Source: DASUFH01 sp036274645
Lineage (GTDB): Bacteria > Acidobacteriota > Terriglobia > 20CM-2-55-15
Reading direction: 5' to 3'
NCBI GenBank assembly: GCA_036274645.1
Contig: DASUFH010000121.1
Coordinates: 1-17,141, forward strand
Length of the DNA stretch: 17,141 bases
Every line of letters begins with the position of its first letter. Positions within the stretch are counted from its first letter, which is position 1. A program made the translations under genes and the position numbers. The notes under the pieces were generated by a model. That model was not told the origin of the DNA. It made no database searches and was given only the letters and a program-made list of their open reading frames with translations. Of the stretch, positions 6,312-13,968 are shown piece by piece.

Positions 6312-8372
6312 CTACGGGCGCCGCCGATCGATCACAGAAAAGGTCAGTTTGGGCGTGGCGAGCTTTTCGGCCTCGGCGGGGTTGAGGACGCCGGACGCGA
6401 CAAGGTCCTCGACGAGCCTGGTGTAACGGGCCTGAATGTCCTGGCGAAACGATTCGGCGTCTACGTCAGGCGACGCCTTGTCCGGCAGGTAGACCGTACG
6501 TTCCTCGTACTCCTGAACCTGTATCCGAGCCTGGGGCGCCAGCGCGGAAAGGTAGCGCAGACGGTCCGCGCCGGTGGGTCGGGCGGGCGTCGGGAACCTT
6601 TCCAAATCGTCGAATTCTGGTTGGCCCCCTGCGGACTCAACCTTGCGCTGCATGAATACGGGAACAGGGCCGTCGGCAAAGGGCTCGCCTCTCACCGTCA
6701 ATGCGTAGCTCGGCCATGGGGGAAAACCGGTCAATGGCAAGACAACACGATCCCCAAACAACGGCGCCATCCCAGCCGAACGAGGACAGGGCTGTCGTTC
6801 GGTCGGGCACACGACGAACTGGGCCTTGATATGGAGCCCTCCCAGGACGGAAGCTCCAATCCCGGGCGTCTTGTGGTTGATCAAGAGGTTGGCCACCGCA
6901 AACCAGTAAAAGTTTTCGGCGTACTGAAGCTTGTGAAAAAGGATGGGGTCCGCCTCGGGACCGAGACGCGCGAGCAGGATCAGCGCCTGATCCGGCCGCC
7001 GTTCGAACAGAGACTCCAGCAAATCGGCCGGGAGCTTCTCGCCGAATTGAATCAGCGCATCAACGATCGTGTCTATGGCGACCGCTTCCTGTTTGGACCG
7101 GGGATCCCCCTTCAACTGCGCCGCCAACGTTTCTCCGAGGAGCGGCAAGAGATCCCGGCGGTTCATCTGCCCGGCGATCCAGCCGCCCCACGCTCGATCG
7201 AGCGGAGCGCGGGACTTCAGAAGCATCTGCGGATCCATGCCCATGGGCTCCGAAACGGTCCAGACAATTCCGGTCACATCCCGATCGGAGATTTCCACGT
7301 CCATCGGCGGCATTCGGTCGGCGGGTGGTGGGACCACCTCCGCCTTGTATTTTCCGGGCATGACGGCCAGGAACTCGAACGATCCGTCCGCAGCGAGCGG
7401 GACCCATCCACGAACGGAACCGTTCAACTGGAGGCTCGCGCCCTGCGCAAGAATCAGACCGTTGTCGACCGCTACGCGGCCGGCGAACCGGAACGCCCGA
7501 GGAATGGGGATGACAAAATCCGTCACGTCATCCAACACCGTCACACTGACAACCGGTAAGGCAACCGGCGCATTCACGGAAACCTTATAGACCCCGGCCG
7601 TGACATTGTGGAATACGAAGGAACCATCTGCTTCAATGTCCGCGAAAAACGGATAGCTTGCGGCCGCCGCCTGCAGCTGTCTGAATCCGGCGGGGACCGG
7701 CTGGTTATCCTCGACCGACAGCCGCCCGGATATTCGAAACGTGGGCATGCTTGTCAACCGCAGTCCGGTGATGTCGGTAGTCCGAACCGCGATGTTGACG
7801 TTGTTCCGCGATCGTGTTGTCGTCGCCCGAACATCATAGTCGCCAGGAGGAACGCGGGGAAATTCAAAGGAGCCATCGTTCGCGGTCATCGCCGTTTGGG
7901 ACCGCAGTCCCGCGAGACGCGCGTTGAGACGCACTTCGACCGGGCCGACGCCGGTGTCGGGATCGTCCTCACGCGTCAGCCGCCCGCTGACTTTTAGGTA
8001 ATCAGGAGCTGCGAGGCGGAAATCCGGAACGTCGAGACGCGCGCCGGAATTGACGGTGACCACCGTCGCGCCGGCGAGATCCAGAACGCCGGGAAAGTAG
8101 GTGAGCGCGTCCAGCGGGCCCGCCACGAGGTAGTAGCGTCCGGGTGGGATGCCTTCGACGGCGTAACGTCCGTCGCTATCGGTGCGGCCTACGCCGATCA
8201 ACGCTTGCTGCGCCCGGCTCGAATCTGTCGGCATCACGGCAACGCGCGCGCCAACGGCCGGCGTCCCATTCATGAAGAACAACCGTCCGGCAACGGCGCC
8301 CGGTGTAGGGGGAGGGAGTGGCTCCTGCGTCTGCGCCAGAACGATTGCCAGAAGCAGGGTGAGTCGGGTCAT
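6312..8372 (-). CDS. Large secreted protein with four carboxypeptidase-regulatory-like beta-sandwiches
   Basis: 686 residues from ATG 8372. Signal peptide at about 1-15 (MTRLTLLLAIVLAQT) followed by a proline-rich linker. Four beta-sandwich repeats are visible at about 25-120, 125-205, 211-290 and 294-375, each with a loop of the type DGSFEFPRVPPGDYDV (residues 66-85, 166-181, 249-264, 329-344). Residues about 385-500 are helical and look HEAT-like (LLPLLGETLAAQL; ADLLESLFERRPDQALILLARL). The final 180 residues are a mixed domain I do not recognise. The family is common and often expanded in Acidobacteriota, exported to the periplasm or cell surface, and of unknown function. No purine-rich ribosome-binding site is seen before the ATG. 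It lies 167 bp downstream of the two-module membrane protein on the same strand. Confidence 0.87.
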   Translation of the reverse strand: MTRLTLLLAIVLAQTQEPLPPPTPGAVAGRLFFMNGTPAVGARVAVMPTDSSRAQQALIGVGRTDSDGRYAVEGIPPGRYYLVAGPLDALTYFPGVLDLAGATVVTVNSGARLDVPDFRLAAPDYLKVSGRLTREDDPDTGVGPVEVRLNARLAGLRSQTAMTANDGSFEFPRVPPGDYDVRATTTRSRNNVNIAVRTTDITGLRLTSMPTFRISGRLSVEDNQPVPAGFRQLQAAAASYPFFADIEADGSFVFHNVTAGVYKVSVNAPVALPVVSVTVLDDVTDFVIPIPRAFRFAGRVAVDNGLILAQGASLQLNGSVRGWVPLAADGSFEFLAVMPGKYKAEVVPPPADRMPPMDVEISDRDVTGIVWTVSEPMGMDPQMLLKSRAPLDRAWGGWIAGQMNRRDLLPLLGETLAAQLKGDPRSKQEAVAIDTIVDALIQFGEKLPADLLESLFERRPDQALILLARLGPEADPILFHKLQYAENFYWFAVANLLINHKTPGIGASVLGGLHIKAQFVVCPTERQPCPRSAGMAPLFGDRVVLPLTGFPPWPSYALTVRGEPFADGPVPVFMQRKVESAGGQPEFDDLERFPTPARPTGADRLRYLSALAPQARIQVQEYEERTVYLPDKASPDVDAESFRQDIQARYTRLVEDLVASGVLNPAEAEKLATPKLTFSVIDRRRP

Positions 8373-8539
8373 GGCCGGAGAAAACGGCGCCCGTCGTTCG
8401 ACGTCCAGCCGGATGATCTCAAATTCCCATTCATCAGCACAAACTTGAGCCCCCTTTGGAGATTTGGCGATTGCAGGGAGAGTTTAGTCATTAATCAAGC
8501 CCGTTCGTAAGCAGTTCCTGGGCCCTGGTTGGTCGGACC

Positions 8540-9109
8540 CTATTTCGTTGTGCCCTGCGTCTTCGCTTCCGCCTTCTGATCCATGGTGTTGAACCAGTAA
8601 TCCAGGAAGAATTTCTTGTCTTTGGGCAGGAACGTGTCGGCTGTTCCCACGATGGGCCGGAGCGCGGTTGTCATCTGCAGCATCACCAACAGGAAGATCA
8701 CGATCCACACGTAGAGCCCGGCGCTCGACCGCGCGTGAAACCGCGCGTAGCCCGCATGAAGGAAGCGCAGCGCAAACGCAGTGGCGACTAACCAGAAAAG
8801 CAGATGCAGCGCGCCCATCCAGGCGACCGACTCCGTGGACTGCGAAAACAGCCATGCCACGGGCGCGAATCCCACGAGCAGGAGCGTCATCAGCATGAGG
8901 AGTCCGGCGAGCAGTCCCGCCATTTCCCAAGGCCGGGCCTCCGATCCGCTGAGGCATCCAAAGATGTAGAGGCTCGGCAGGCAGATCAGAGCGGAGATCA
9001 TCAGTCCCAGCGAAATCTTGATGGGCGCCGCCCACCACTGGCTCTGACCGGAGAATGAGCCGACGACGACTCCGTAGATCAGGCCGCACGCGATCGCCAC
9101 GCCCAGCAT
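8540..9109 (-). CDS. Polytopic membrane protein, second module
   Basis: This frame ends with TAG at 8542-8540 and carries about 190 residues with five membrane helices: LVLAMLGVAIACGLIYG, IKISLGLMISALICLPSLY, a long helix pair ending GFAPVAWLFSQST, MGALHLLFWLVATAFALRF, and IVIFLLVMLQMTTALRP. I recognise the FAPVAW-FSQST and LQMTTALRPI blocks from a family of acidobacterial and Bacteroidota membrane proteins often labelled 'actin-binding WH2 domain-containing'; that label is not functional evidence. ATG 9109 is the first Met after the module boundary, but it has no clear ribosome-binding site. The coding pattern reaches further, to about 9121, and joins the upstream module if one base is added to the A-run at 9122-9125 (giving ALEKLVLAMLG). 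It is either the second half of one protein of about 417 residues or a separately translated partner. Confidence 0.7.
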   Translation of the reverse strand: MLGVAIACGLIYGVVVGSFSGQSQWWAAPIKISLGLMISALICLPSLYIFGCLSGSEARPWEMAGLLAGLLMLMTLLLVGFAPVAWLFSQSTESVAWMGALHLLFWLVATAFALRFLHAGYARFHARSSAGLYVWIVIFLLVMLQMTTALRPIVGTADTFLPKDKKFFLDYWFNTMDQKAEAKTQGTTK

Positions 9110-9792
9110 CGCGAGGACCAGTTTTCCAGCGCATTTTCCCGCACAAAAGCGACCGGCAGATGCGGCGCTCCGATGAACGGCCGCAGGATCCAGGAAAGCC
9201 GGCTGCCAAGAAACAGATTCACGGCGAGCCACGCCACCAGAACCCGGCGCGCCACCTGGCGGCTGCCTCCGATTTCCACGAGCAACTGAAGGAGCCGCAC
9301 ATTTCCCGCCACGCCGGCAAAGGCGATGGCAGCCACATGGGTTACCTTGATGAAGTTGTAGGACCACGTCTGGATCGTCTCCGGTGTCATGGGCGGCGCG
9401 TTCCAGACCACGAACGCCGCCAGCGGGCTGAAGGCCGCAAGGATTATCCCCGCTACGGCGAAGCTCATGAGCACGGCGGAGAGAGACTGCCGGAATGAAA
9501 TGTTCAATCCGAGCAGTGGCGCCAGCATCGCGTTGAGGACAGCGTTGCCGAGGGTGGTCAGCAGCACGATCGGGGGAAACTTGATCGCCGCGAAAAGCGC
9601 CTGTTCGGGAGCGCGCCACCATCCCATTGCGGCGCCGTAGACTCCGGCGCCACCCACAATCGCCGCCGCGTTCAGCAGAAAGCGGCGGGCGTCCGGATAC
9701 CGCGCCCAAAGCTCCATGGCGCGGGTTTCGCCGCGCAGAAGAACTGCGAGCTCGGCGGCGTGTGCCATGGGTGTTCCGAGATGCGCGGACAC
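9079..9792 (-). CDS. Polytopic membrane protein, first module (frame changes near 9123)
   Basis: I prefer GTG 9792 because AGGGGG at 9807-9802 lies 9 nt before it; ATG 9768, eight codons later, is the alternative. The protein begins with an amphipathic stretch (ELAVLLRGETRAMELWARYP) and has about five membrane helices, including GGAGVYGAAMGWW, FPPIVLLTTLGNAVLNAML, AVLMSFAVAGIILAAFSPL and VTHVAAIAFAGVAGNVRLL, then LGSRLSWILRPFIGAPHLPV. These match the first module of the same 'WH2'-labelled family. The last 15 residues in this frame (NWSSRCWAWRSRAA) look like out-of-frame reading of the second module, so the natural protein probably continues into it. The two modules share a YG...G.....IK pattern at their first loops, which suggests an internal duplication. 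Function unknown. Confidence 0.72.
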   Translation of the reverse strand: MSAHLGTPMAHAAELAVLLRGETRAMELWARYPDARRFLLNAAAIVGGAGVYGAAMGWWRAPEQALFAAIKFPPIVLLTTLGNAVLNAMLAPLLGLNISFRQSLSAVLMSFAVAGIILAAFSPLAAFVVWNAPPMTPETIQTWSYNFIKVTHVAAIAFAGVAGNVRLLQLLVEIGGSRQVARRVLVAWLAVNLFLGSRLSWILRPFIGAPHLPVAFVRENALENWSSRCWAWRSRAA

Positions 9793-10123
9793 TCCAGTAA
9801 TCCCCCTCAGCGGATCGGTCGGCGTATGGTAGTGCGAATTAAGCAGCCGGGCAAGTCCGCCGACAGGGAAGAGTGGCGCAGGCGTGGCGTTTCGAGTCTG
9901 CGGGCAGGCAGAAACTTTCCTGCAGGCCGGCAAGATCCGGTGAATCTCGTTTCACACGTACGCGTGTCAAGGCTGCGACGTGGTGTTTGGCGTGACCGGA
10001 GCGCTCAACGGCGCGGTCACTGGAGAAGTCGAGGTGAGCCAAAAGTACAACCGCAGGCGCAAGGACTTCTCGGATTTGTCGCGTCCTGGTTTGACGCTGT
10101 GGAGCGTCTGCGCTCTCACTTCG
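9793..10123. other. 331-bp spacer without a supported gene
   Basis: Open frames here lack start signals and read as low-complexity basic protein. An imperfect 18-bp palindrome (TCACACGTACGCGTGTCA, 9952-9969) is centred about 170 bp before the GTG at 9792 and overlaps a minus-strand TTGACA (9970-9965). No good -10 follows it at 16-18 bp (GATTCA is the best). It could be a regulator site, but this is weak. Confidence 0.3.
9802..9807 (-). promoter_or_regulatory. Ribosome-binding site deciding the GTG 9792 start
   Basis: Minus-strand AGGGGG (9807-9802, within GAGGGGGA) with a 9-nt spacer to GTG 9792. ATG 9768 has no comparable sequence before it. Confidence 0.5.
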
Positions 10124-10615
10124 CTACTTGCCGCCCTGCGCCTTCTGCGCGGCCTGCGCTTCGATGTTCGACGTGTAGCCTTTCGCCAGCCAGCCTTTCC
10201 AGCGTTCGATGGTTTCGGCGCTGCCGCTGCAACCGCCGTCGGCGGGGTTGATGAACGTGCCGTCGGGCAGCTTCACCCATCCGATCCCGCCGCCTGGACG
10301 GCCGTCTTTCAAGGGACAGTAGAGGACCGTGTAGGTCTTCCCGTATTCGAACGTCGTCCCCGTGATTCCTCTCTGGAGGAGCGTCGTTGGCGACGATCCT
10401 TCGAAGCTCCAGAGCGTTTCGCTGCCGTCCTTATTCTTGACGTTCAGGTAAAGCCATGAATGCGGATTATTAAAGGTCCAGCGCGCCAGTGTGCCGGTCG
10501 CCACTTTCTCAGTGGATTTGTCGAACATCGTGAATGAATGATGCGCGACGGAAACGACCGTCGTCAGGAGTAGCGCGGTCATGACGGCCAGAAAGAAACT
10601 CAGGATCCTTTTCAT
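10124..10615 (-). CDS. DUF6152-type secreted protein
   Basis: 163 residues from ATG 10615, preceded by AGGA with a short spacer. A signal peptide covers about 1-24 (basic MKR, hydrophobic core, VVSVA), and the predicted mature protein starts HHSFTMFDKS. The block HHSF..FD....V...GTLARW.FNNPHSWLYLNV is the hallmark of DUF6152, a small secreted beta-rich family of unknown function; it ends with WVKLPDGTFINP and a single-Cys tail. A histidine exactly at the mature N-terminus resembles copper-binding proteins such as CopC, so metal binding is plausible but untested. The gene lies 15 bp downstream of the hypothetical protein at 10631-11638 on the same strand, and the two are probably one operon driven from the promoter at 11680-11707. 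Confidence 0.87.
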   Translation of the reverse strand: MKRILSFFLAVMTALLLTTVVSVAHHSFTMFDKSTEKVATGTLARWTFNNPHSWLYLNVKNKDGSETLWSFEGSSPTTLLQRGITGTTFEYGKTYTVLYCPLKDGRPGGGIGWVKLPDGTFINPADGGCSGSAETIERWKGWLAKGYTSNIEAQAAQKAQGGK

Positions 10616-10630
10616 TGTGTTCCTACCCCT

Positions 10631-11638
10631 TCATTGCGCCGGCTTCGTCGGCAGCACGGTGTTAAAGATCGGGTCGCGCGACTGGCCCGGCAGGTCGGGG
10701 AACATCGTCGAACCCCGCGGATCCTTGAAGCCTTCCTCACCCGGCAGCCGCGAACTCGTCGTTCCATTGACCAGAAAATCGTTGCTGCTCCCCTCGCACT
10801 CCCAGTGTTGAACGCGATGGCCGGCCGCCTCGAGCTCCTTCGCCCGACGGAACGCGTAGACGGCGCTGACAGGCGTGACGAACGCGTGTTTGTCGTAAAA
10901 CGTGACCTGAACCTCAAGCCGTTCGATATCGCCGGGATATCGCTTCAACTCCCAGGTTTCGACGGATTCGAATTGATTGCTTGTCATCGGCGACCAGCGC
11001 GTGAAGTCGGCAGGCAGGAGATACTTCGTGCTGGTGACGAGCCTGGCGCCGTCCCAGAATCCAATCGTGTCCCCATACCAGGAATGCGTGCCGTACACGT
11101 TGCTGTGTTCCTTGCCGATATACACCCGGCGTATCCCCGGACCATAGTCGTTGATCATGTACGACTCTTGCGGAAGGTTGACGAACTCGTGCGTGTACGG
11201 CTCGAGCAGCCAGCGCGGATAGCCTGGCGGCTCACAGTGCGTCAGCCGATCGTATTGGACTTCGCCCAGCTCCTGCTGCTGTCGCCAGCGCTCCTTGTAA
11301 GCGGCTTCGTATGGCGGCGTCAGCACTCCTGAACGGACCTTGCCGGTGAATCCAGGCGGATCAATGAACATGTCCATGTGGGTGTTGCCTGCGGTTACCC
11401 ACAAACCGTCCCACCGGGGCACAGACGTGATCGAATGCTTCGTGCCGCCCTTCGCCTGCTGGAGGAGATACTTGTAGTGTTCGTCTGACGTCGCAAACAC
11501 TTTAGCCGGCTTCACGACAGTAAGCGCCGGCCCGTACCCGCCACCGAACGATCCCCGCTGACTCACTGCCATCAGCGGTACTGCGACAAGCGCGAATCCT
11601 GCGAGGGCAACCTGCCCCAAGCTTTGGCTGAAACGCAT
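10631..11638 (-). CDS. Secreted hypothetical protein, operon partner of the DUF6152 gene
   Basis: 335 residues from ATG 11638, chosen because GGGAGG at 11648-11643 sits 4 nt before it; an in-frame GTG seven codons upstream (11659) has no such site. Signal peptide at about 1-26 (VALAGFALVAVPLMAVS). Landmarks are VPRWDGLWV, YKERW, HCEPPGYPRWLLEPYTHEF, GIRRVYIG, then YGTHSWYGDTIGFWDGARLV and HWECEG near the end. The pattern 'C.P.G.PR ... RR.Y ... G.S.G.WDG..LV' is shared with a large group of unnamed secreted proteins of Acidobacteriota and Sphingomonadales that often sit next to DUF6152 and DUF6644 genes. Two conserved-looking cysteines may form a disulfide. The fold is probably a beta-barrel or lipocalin-like; the function is unknown. 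It is the first gene of a two-gene unit. Confidence 0.85.
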   Translation of the reverse strand: MRFSQSLGQVALAGFALVAVPLMAVSQRGSFGGGYGPALTVVKPAKVFATSDEHYKYLLQQAKGGTKHSITSVPRWDGLWVTAGNTHMDMFIDPPGFTGKVRSGVLTPPYEAAYKERWRQQQELGEVQYDRLTHCEPPGYPRWLLEPYTHEFVNLPQESYMINDYGPGIRRVYIGKEHSNVYGTHSWYGDTIGFWDGARLVTSTKYLLPADFTRWSPMTSNQFESVETWELKRYPGDIERLEVQVTFYDKHAFVTPVSAVYAFRRAKELEAAGHRVQHWECEGSSNDFLVNGTTSSRLPGEEGFKDPRGSTMFPDLPGQSRDPIFNTVLPTKPAQ

Positions 11639-11679
11639 CAGGCCTCCCGAGATTTCCACGGATCAAAACTGTTGGCGCT

Positions 11680-11707
11680 ATGTTACGGAATCGCCGCCGT
11701 ATGTCAA
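11680..11707 (-). promoter_or_regulatory. Sigma-70-like promoter for the 10631-11638 / DUF6152 operon
   Basis: On the minus strand a perfect TTGACA (11707-11702) is followed after 16 bp by TAACAT (11685-11680; 4 of 6 match TATAAT). Transcription would start near 11673, about 35 bases before ATG 11638. Confidence 0.55.
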
Positions 11708-11741
11708 AGACTAGTATCGCTCCCTCGTCCCGGGGCAGTCC

Positions 11742-12041
11742 GTGAAGACACCCCGGCAAGACGTGATCGCCACGGGATTCGATTACGATCCGGCCACAGT
11801 CATTGCCGTGAATGGATTGACGCCGTATACCGGCCTGGCGCTGGGGCAGGCAACGCTGGCGGATCTGCTTGCGAATCCGGGCATGACGATCCTGTCGGGC
11901 CCGAAGATTGCCAACACCCAGAATACCAACTCGCCGAATGACCTCATTACCGTGACGATAACGTTTGGAATGGTCGGACAGTTCTTTACGCCGGCCACAG
12001 TGTCGTGCGTTCTGACGCTGACGATTGTCGATGGCCCCTGA
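11742..12041 (+). pseudogene. Truncated pilin-like subunit, C-terminal half of a paralogue of the next gene
   Basis: This frame is open from 11715 and its first start codon is GTG 11742, without a ribosome-binding site or signal peptide. From about 11754 to its stop it is clearly homologous to the C-terminal 100 residues of the intact subunit downstream. Compare R.D.I..GFD.......A.NGL.P, then ILSGPKIANTQN with VLSGTRISKKGN, then ITVTITFG with ITVTFGVA, then FFTPATVSCVLTLTI with FFTPNTGFSSVITLTI. The N-terminal half and export signal are absent, and the start abuts the minus-strand promoter at 11680-11707, so a deletion or rearrangement probably removed the front of a tandem copy. It lies 51 bp before the intact gene. 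It could still supply sequence for recombination, but I do not expect a secreted product. Confidence 0.6.
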
Positions 12042-12092
12042 GTTTTGACTGAAGAACAACCAGAAGAACAAACAAGAGAAAGGTAGGAACCC

Positions 12093-12743
12093 ATGGTTAC
12101 GTTCAAGAGACTGCTCATACTGCCCGGAGTCATCGTGATACTGGCTTCGGCGGCGTTCGCACAAACGGGAGGCGCCATCACGGTGACGGGCGCCAATCCT
12201 GAGAGCTTTTCCCTGACCAACACTTCGGAAGGAACGCTGAGCAGCACCATTGCTCTCGGTAGTCTGACTCCTGGAAACACCAACACGCTCACGACGGGAA
12301 CGGCCGATGTCCGGCTGCGGAGTAACAAGGCGTACAAACTGACGGCCCAGGCCACGGCTCTGAACATTACCGGCGGCGCCGCCGCCGATGGGGGCGACAC
12401 GATCGCGCTAAGCGATATTGGATTCGGAATCACGTCAATCACGCTGACGGGCGCGAATGTCGCGAACAACGGCGCCCGCACGGATGCGATTGGAGCCGGT
12501 TTTGATGTGACCGGAGGCTGGCCGGCGGCGGCGAACGGGCTCAGCCCGACCTTCACGGCGAGCCTCAACGAGGTGACGTCCGCCACTCAGGTGTTAAGCG
12601 GCACGCGTATCAGCAAGAAAGGAAACCTGGCAACCACCGACAACTACATCACGGTGACATTTGGCGTCGCGACTTTGCCGCAGTTCTTCACGCCGAATAC
12701 GGGCTTTTCGAGCGTCATCACACTCACTATCGCATCCCAGTGA
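12093..12743 (+). CDS. Pilin-like secreted beta-sandwich subunit
   Basis: 216 residues from ATG 12093, with AGGTAGGA just upstream (12081-12088). Signal peptide 1-23 (hydrophobic LLILPGVIVILASA, cleavage AFA-Q). The mature part is rich in Thr, Ser, Gly, Asn and Ala, poor in charge and free of cysteine, with alternating beta-strand patterns: GGAITVTGANPESFSL, VRLRSNKAYKLTAQAT, a middle NGLSPTFTASL, and a last strand SVITLTIASQ that ends the protein. This is what one expects of a fimbrial or spore-coat-like structural subunit whose edge strand is completed by a neighbour. Together with the chaperone-like and usher-like genes that follow (11 bp gap, then 4-bp overlap), it is the likely major subunit of a surface fibre. 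I did not recognise a named Pfam family with certainty. Confidence 0.82.
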   Translation: MVTFKRLLILPGVIVILASAAFAQTGGAITVTGANPESFSLTNTSEGTLSSTIALGSLTPGNTNTLTTGTADVRLRSNKAYKLTAQATALNITGGAAADGGDTIALSDIGFGITSITLTGANVANNGARTDAIGAGFDVTGGWPAAANGLSPTFTASLNEVTSATQVLSGTRISKKGNLATTDNYITVTFGVATLPQFFTPNTGFSSVITLTIASQ

Positions 12744-12754
12744 TCGGAGCTTCC

Positions 12755-13582
12755 ATGTCCCGTCTGCCAATGTGGTTGGTTTGCTTGAGCCTTGCCGGAA
12801 TATTCGCGGTAAGCAGCGGGGGGGCCCAGACTGCCGGTCTGGGCCTCCGCCCGATGCGGCTCGAAATGGAAGTCGTTCCCGGGCAGTCGAAAACCGCTTC
12901 CTTCCTGATCGAATCTCCGCCCTCCGACGCGGATGTCCAGGGACGCCTCATTCTCACCCTGACCGACTGGAAGATCCTGGAGGATACGTCTGTCTCCTAC
13001 CACGATCCCGGGACGCAGCCGAGATCCGCCTCACAGTGGCTGATTTACAGTCCTTCAGACCTCACGATCACGTCGGGCCAGCAACGGCTCGTCCGGGTCA
13101 CGGCAAACGTGCCGGAAGGCGCGTTGCCCGGGGTATACACGTCCGCGCTCTTCGTCCAGGAGCGTCCGCCGGCGCGACTCCCCCGCGTCGGAGAACAATT
13201 GATCTATTTCCGCTTCCGCTACGTGGTCACCATCTATGTCATCGTGCAGCCGGTGAGCGGCAAGGGAGAGATTACTGATTTTCGGCTGACGCGGGATGCC
13301 CAGGGCGCGCGGCTGGTCGCCCGGTTGAAGAATACCGGTACCCGGCACGTGCGGCCCGTTATCAGCTGGTTTCTCCGGTCGGATCAGGCGGAGCTCATCG
13401 CCGAAAAGAATGTCGAGGCGACAGTGCTTCTGCCCGAGGCCACAACCGACGAAACACTGGTGATTCCAAATCTGTTGCCCGGAGAGTACGAAATCGAGGC
13501 GCAGGTTGATTTTCACGATGGGCAGCCTGTCCAGTCGATCAAGCGGAAGGTCGAAGTGGCTTCGCTCGCGGCGAGCCGGTGA
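12755..13582 (+). CDS. Periplasmic fimbrial-chaperone-like protein
   Basis: 275 residues from ATG 12755, with GGAG at 12746-12749. Signal peptide at about 1-24 (LVCLSLAGIFAVSSGGAQ). Two immunoglobulin-like halves follow. The first (about 25-150) has LRPMRLEMEVVPGQSKTASF, then WLIYSPSDLTITSGQQRLVR and ALPGVYTSALFVQ. The second (about 160-270) has ITDFRL..., ARLKNTGTRHVRPVISWFL and LLPGEYEIEAQVDF. The arrangement recalls PapD-like chaperones and the DUF916/WxL-interacting type of two-domain proteins, with a conserved SGQQRLVRV strand where pilus chaperones bind subunits. It probably escorts the subunit encoded just upstream through the periplasm to the outer-membrane protein encoded just downstream. 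It is clearly not a classical Pap or Fim chaperone. Its stop overlaps the next start (GTGA), indicating coupled translation. Confidence 0.8.
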   Translation: MSRLPMWLVCLSLAGIFAVSSGGAQTAGLGLRPMRLEMEVVPGQSKTASFLIESPPSDADVQGRLILTLTDWKILEDTSVSYHDPGTQPRSASQWLIYSPSDLTITSGQQRLVRVTANVPEGALPGVYTSALFVQERPPARLPRVGEQLIYFRFRYVVTIYVIVQPVSGKGEITDFRLTRDAQGARLVARLKNTGTRHVRPVISWFLRSDQAELIAEKNVEATVLLPEATTDETLVIPNLLPGEYEIEAQVDFHDGQPVQSIKRKVEVASLAASR

Positions 13583-13968
13583 AGGTTCAGGCAAAGAGAG
13601 CCGGACGGATCGCCCGGGCGTTGCCCGTCTTGTTTCTGGTCCTCGCGGCGTCGGCCTACAGCCAGACTGCCGACTGGACGGTGGCCGTGAATGGCTCGCC
13701 CGTGCCGTTGCCGCGGCCGGTCGTGCGCAATGGTGTGGATCTCCTGGTTCCCCTCGCGCCCGTGCGCGCGCTCTCGGGTCCCAGGTCGAGCGCGCGCCGG
13801 ACATTCAGGGGCTGCGAGTGCGCCGCGGCGCGGGAGCGGCAGCCGAATACGATGGGCGCAACGGCGAAATCCGGTTTGGCCCGGTTGTGGCCGGTCAGCT
13901 TCGAAACTACACGCAGACCAACCTGTCGGGGCCGCTCGAGGAGTTGCTGTTTCCCGTCGATGGATTGA
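13579..13968 (+). CDS. Usher-like outer-membrane protein, N-terminal fragment (frame changes near 13767)
   Basis: GTG 13579 overlaps the chaperone stop by 4 bases. Signal peptide 1-28 (LPVLFLVLAASAYS-Q), then TVAVNGSPVPLPRPVVRNGV and DLLVPLAPV, which match the start of a copper-amine-oxidase-N/stalk-type domain. After APV the frame becomes arginine- and serine-rich and stops at 13968. The continuation is in the next frame, ARALGSQVERAPDIQGL, and adding one base at about 13761-13772 restores VPLAPVARALGSQV, the expected pattern. The remainder is in the next two entries. With both corrections the whole protein is about 844 residues. It is probably the outer-membrane assembly protein of the fibre operon. 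If the frameshifts are real, the operon is dead. Confidence 0.72.
   Translation: MKVQAKRAGRIARALPVLFLVLAASAYSQTADWTVAVNGSPVPLPRPVVRNGVDLLVPLAPVRALSGPRSSARRTFRGCECAAARERQPNTMGATAKSGLARLWPVSFETTRRPTCRGRSRSCCFPSMD

Noticed and set aside
6621..7559. Plus-strand open frame of 312 codons
   Set aside because: It is the shadow of the 686-residue secreted protein, with no motif and composition typical of antisense GC-rich sequence.
9952..9970. Palindrome overlapping a minus-strand TTGACA, a possible promoter/operator for the two-module membrane protein
   Set aside because: No acceptable -10 element at 16-18 bp, and the distance to the GTG start is about 170 bp. Noted only as part of the spacer entry.
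9980..10090. Plus-strand stretch reading VTGALNGAVTGEVEVSQKYN
   Set aside because: It looked briefly like a protein remnant, but it has no start, no ribosome-binding site and no family I can name; the frame runs on into antisense of the DUF6152 gene.
11783..12586. Minus-strand open frame of 267 codons over the pilin genes
   Set aside because: It is antisense to two homologous pilin-like frames. The plus-strand homology between the copies is at protein level, and the plus-strand gene has a ribosome-binding site and signal peptide.
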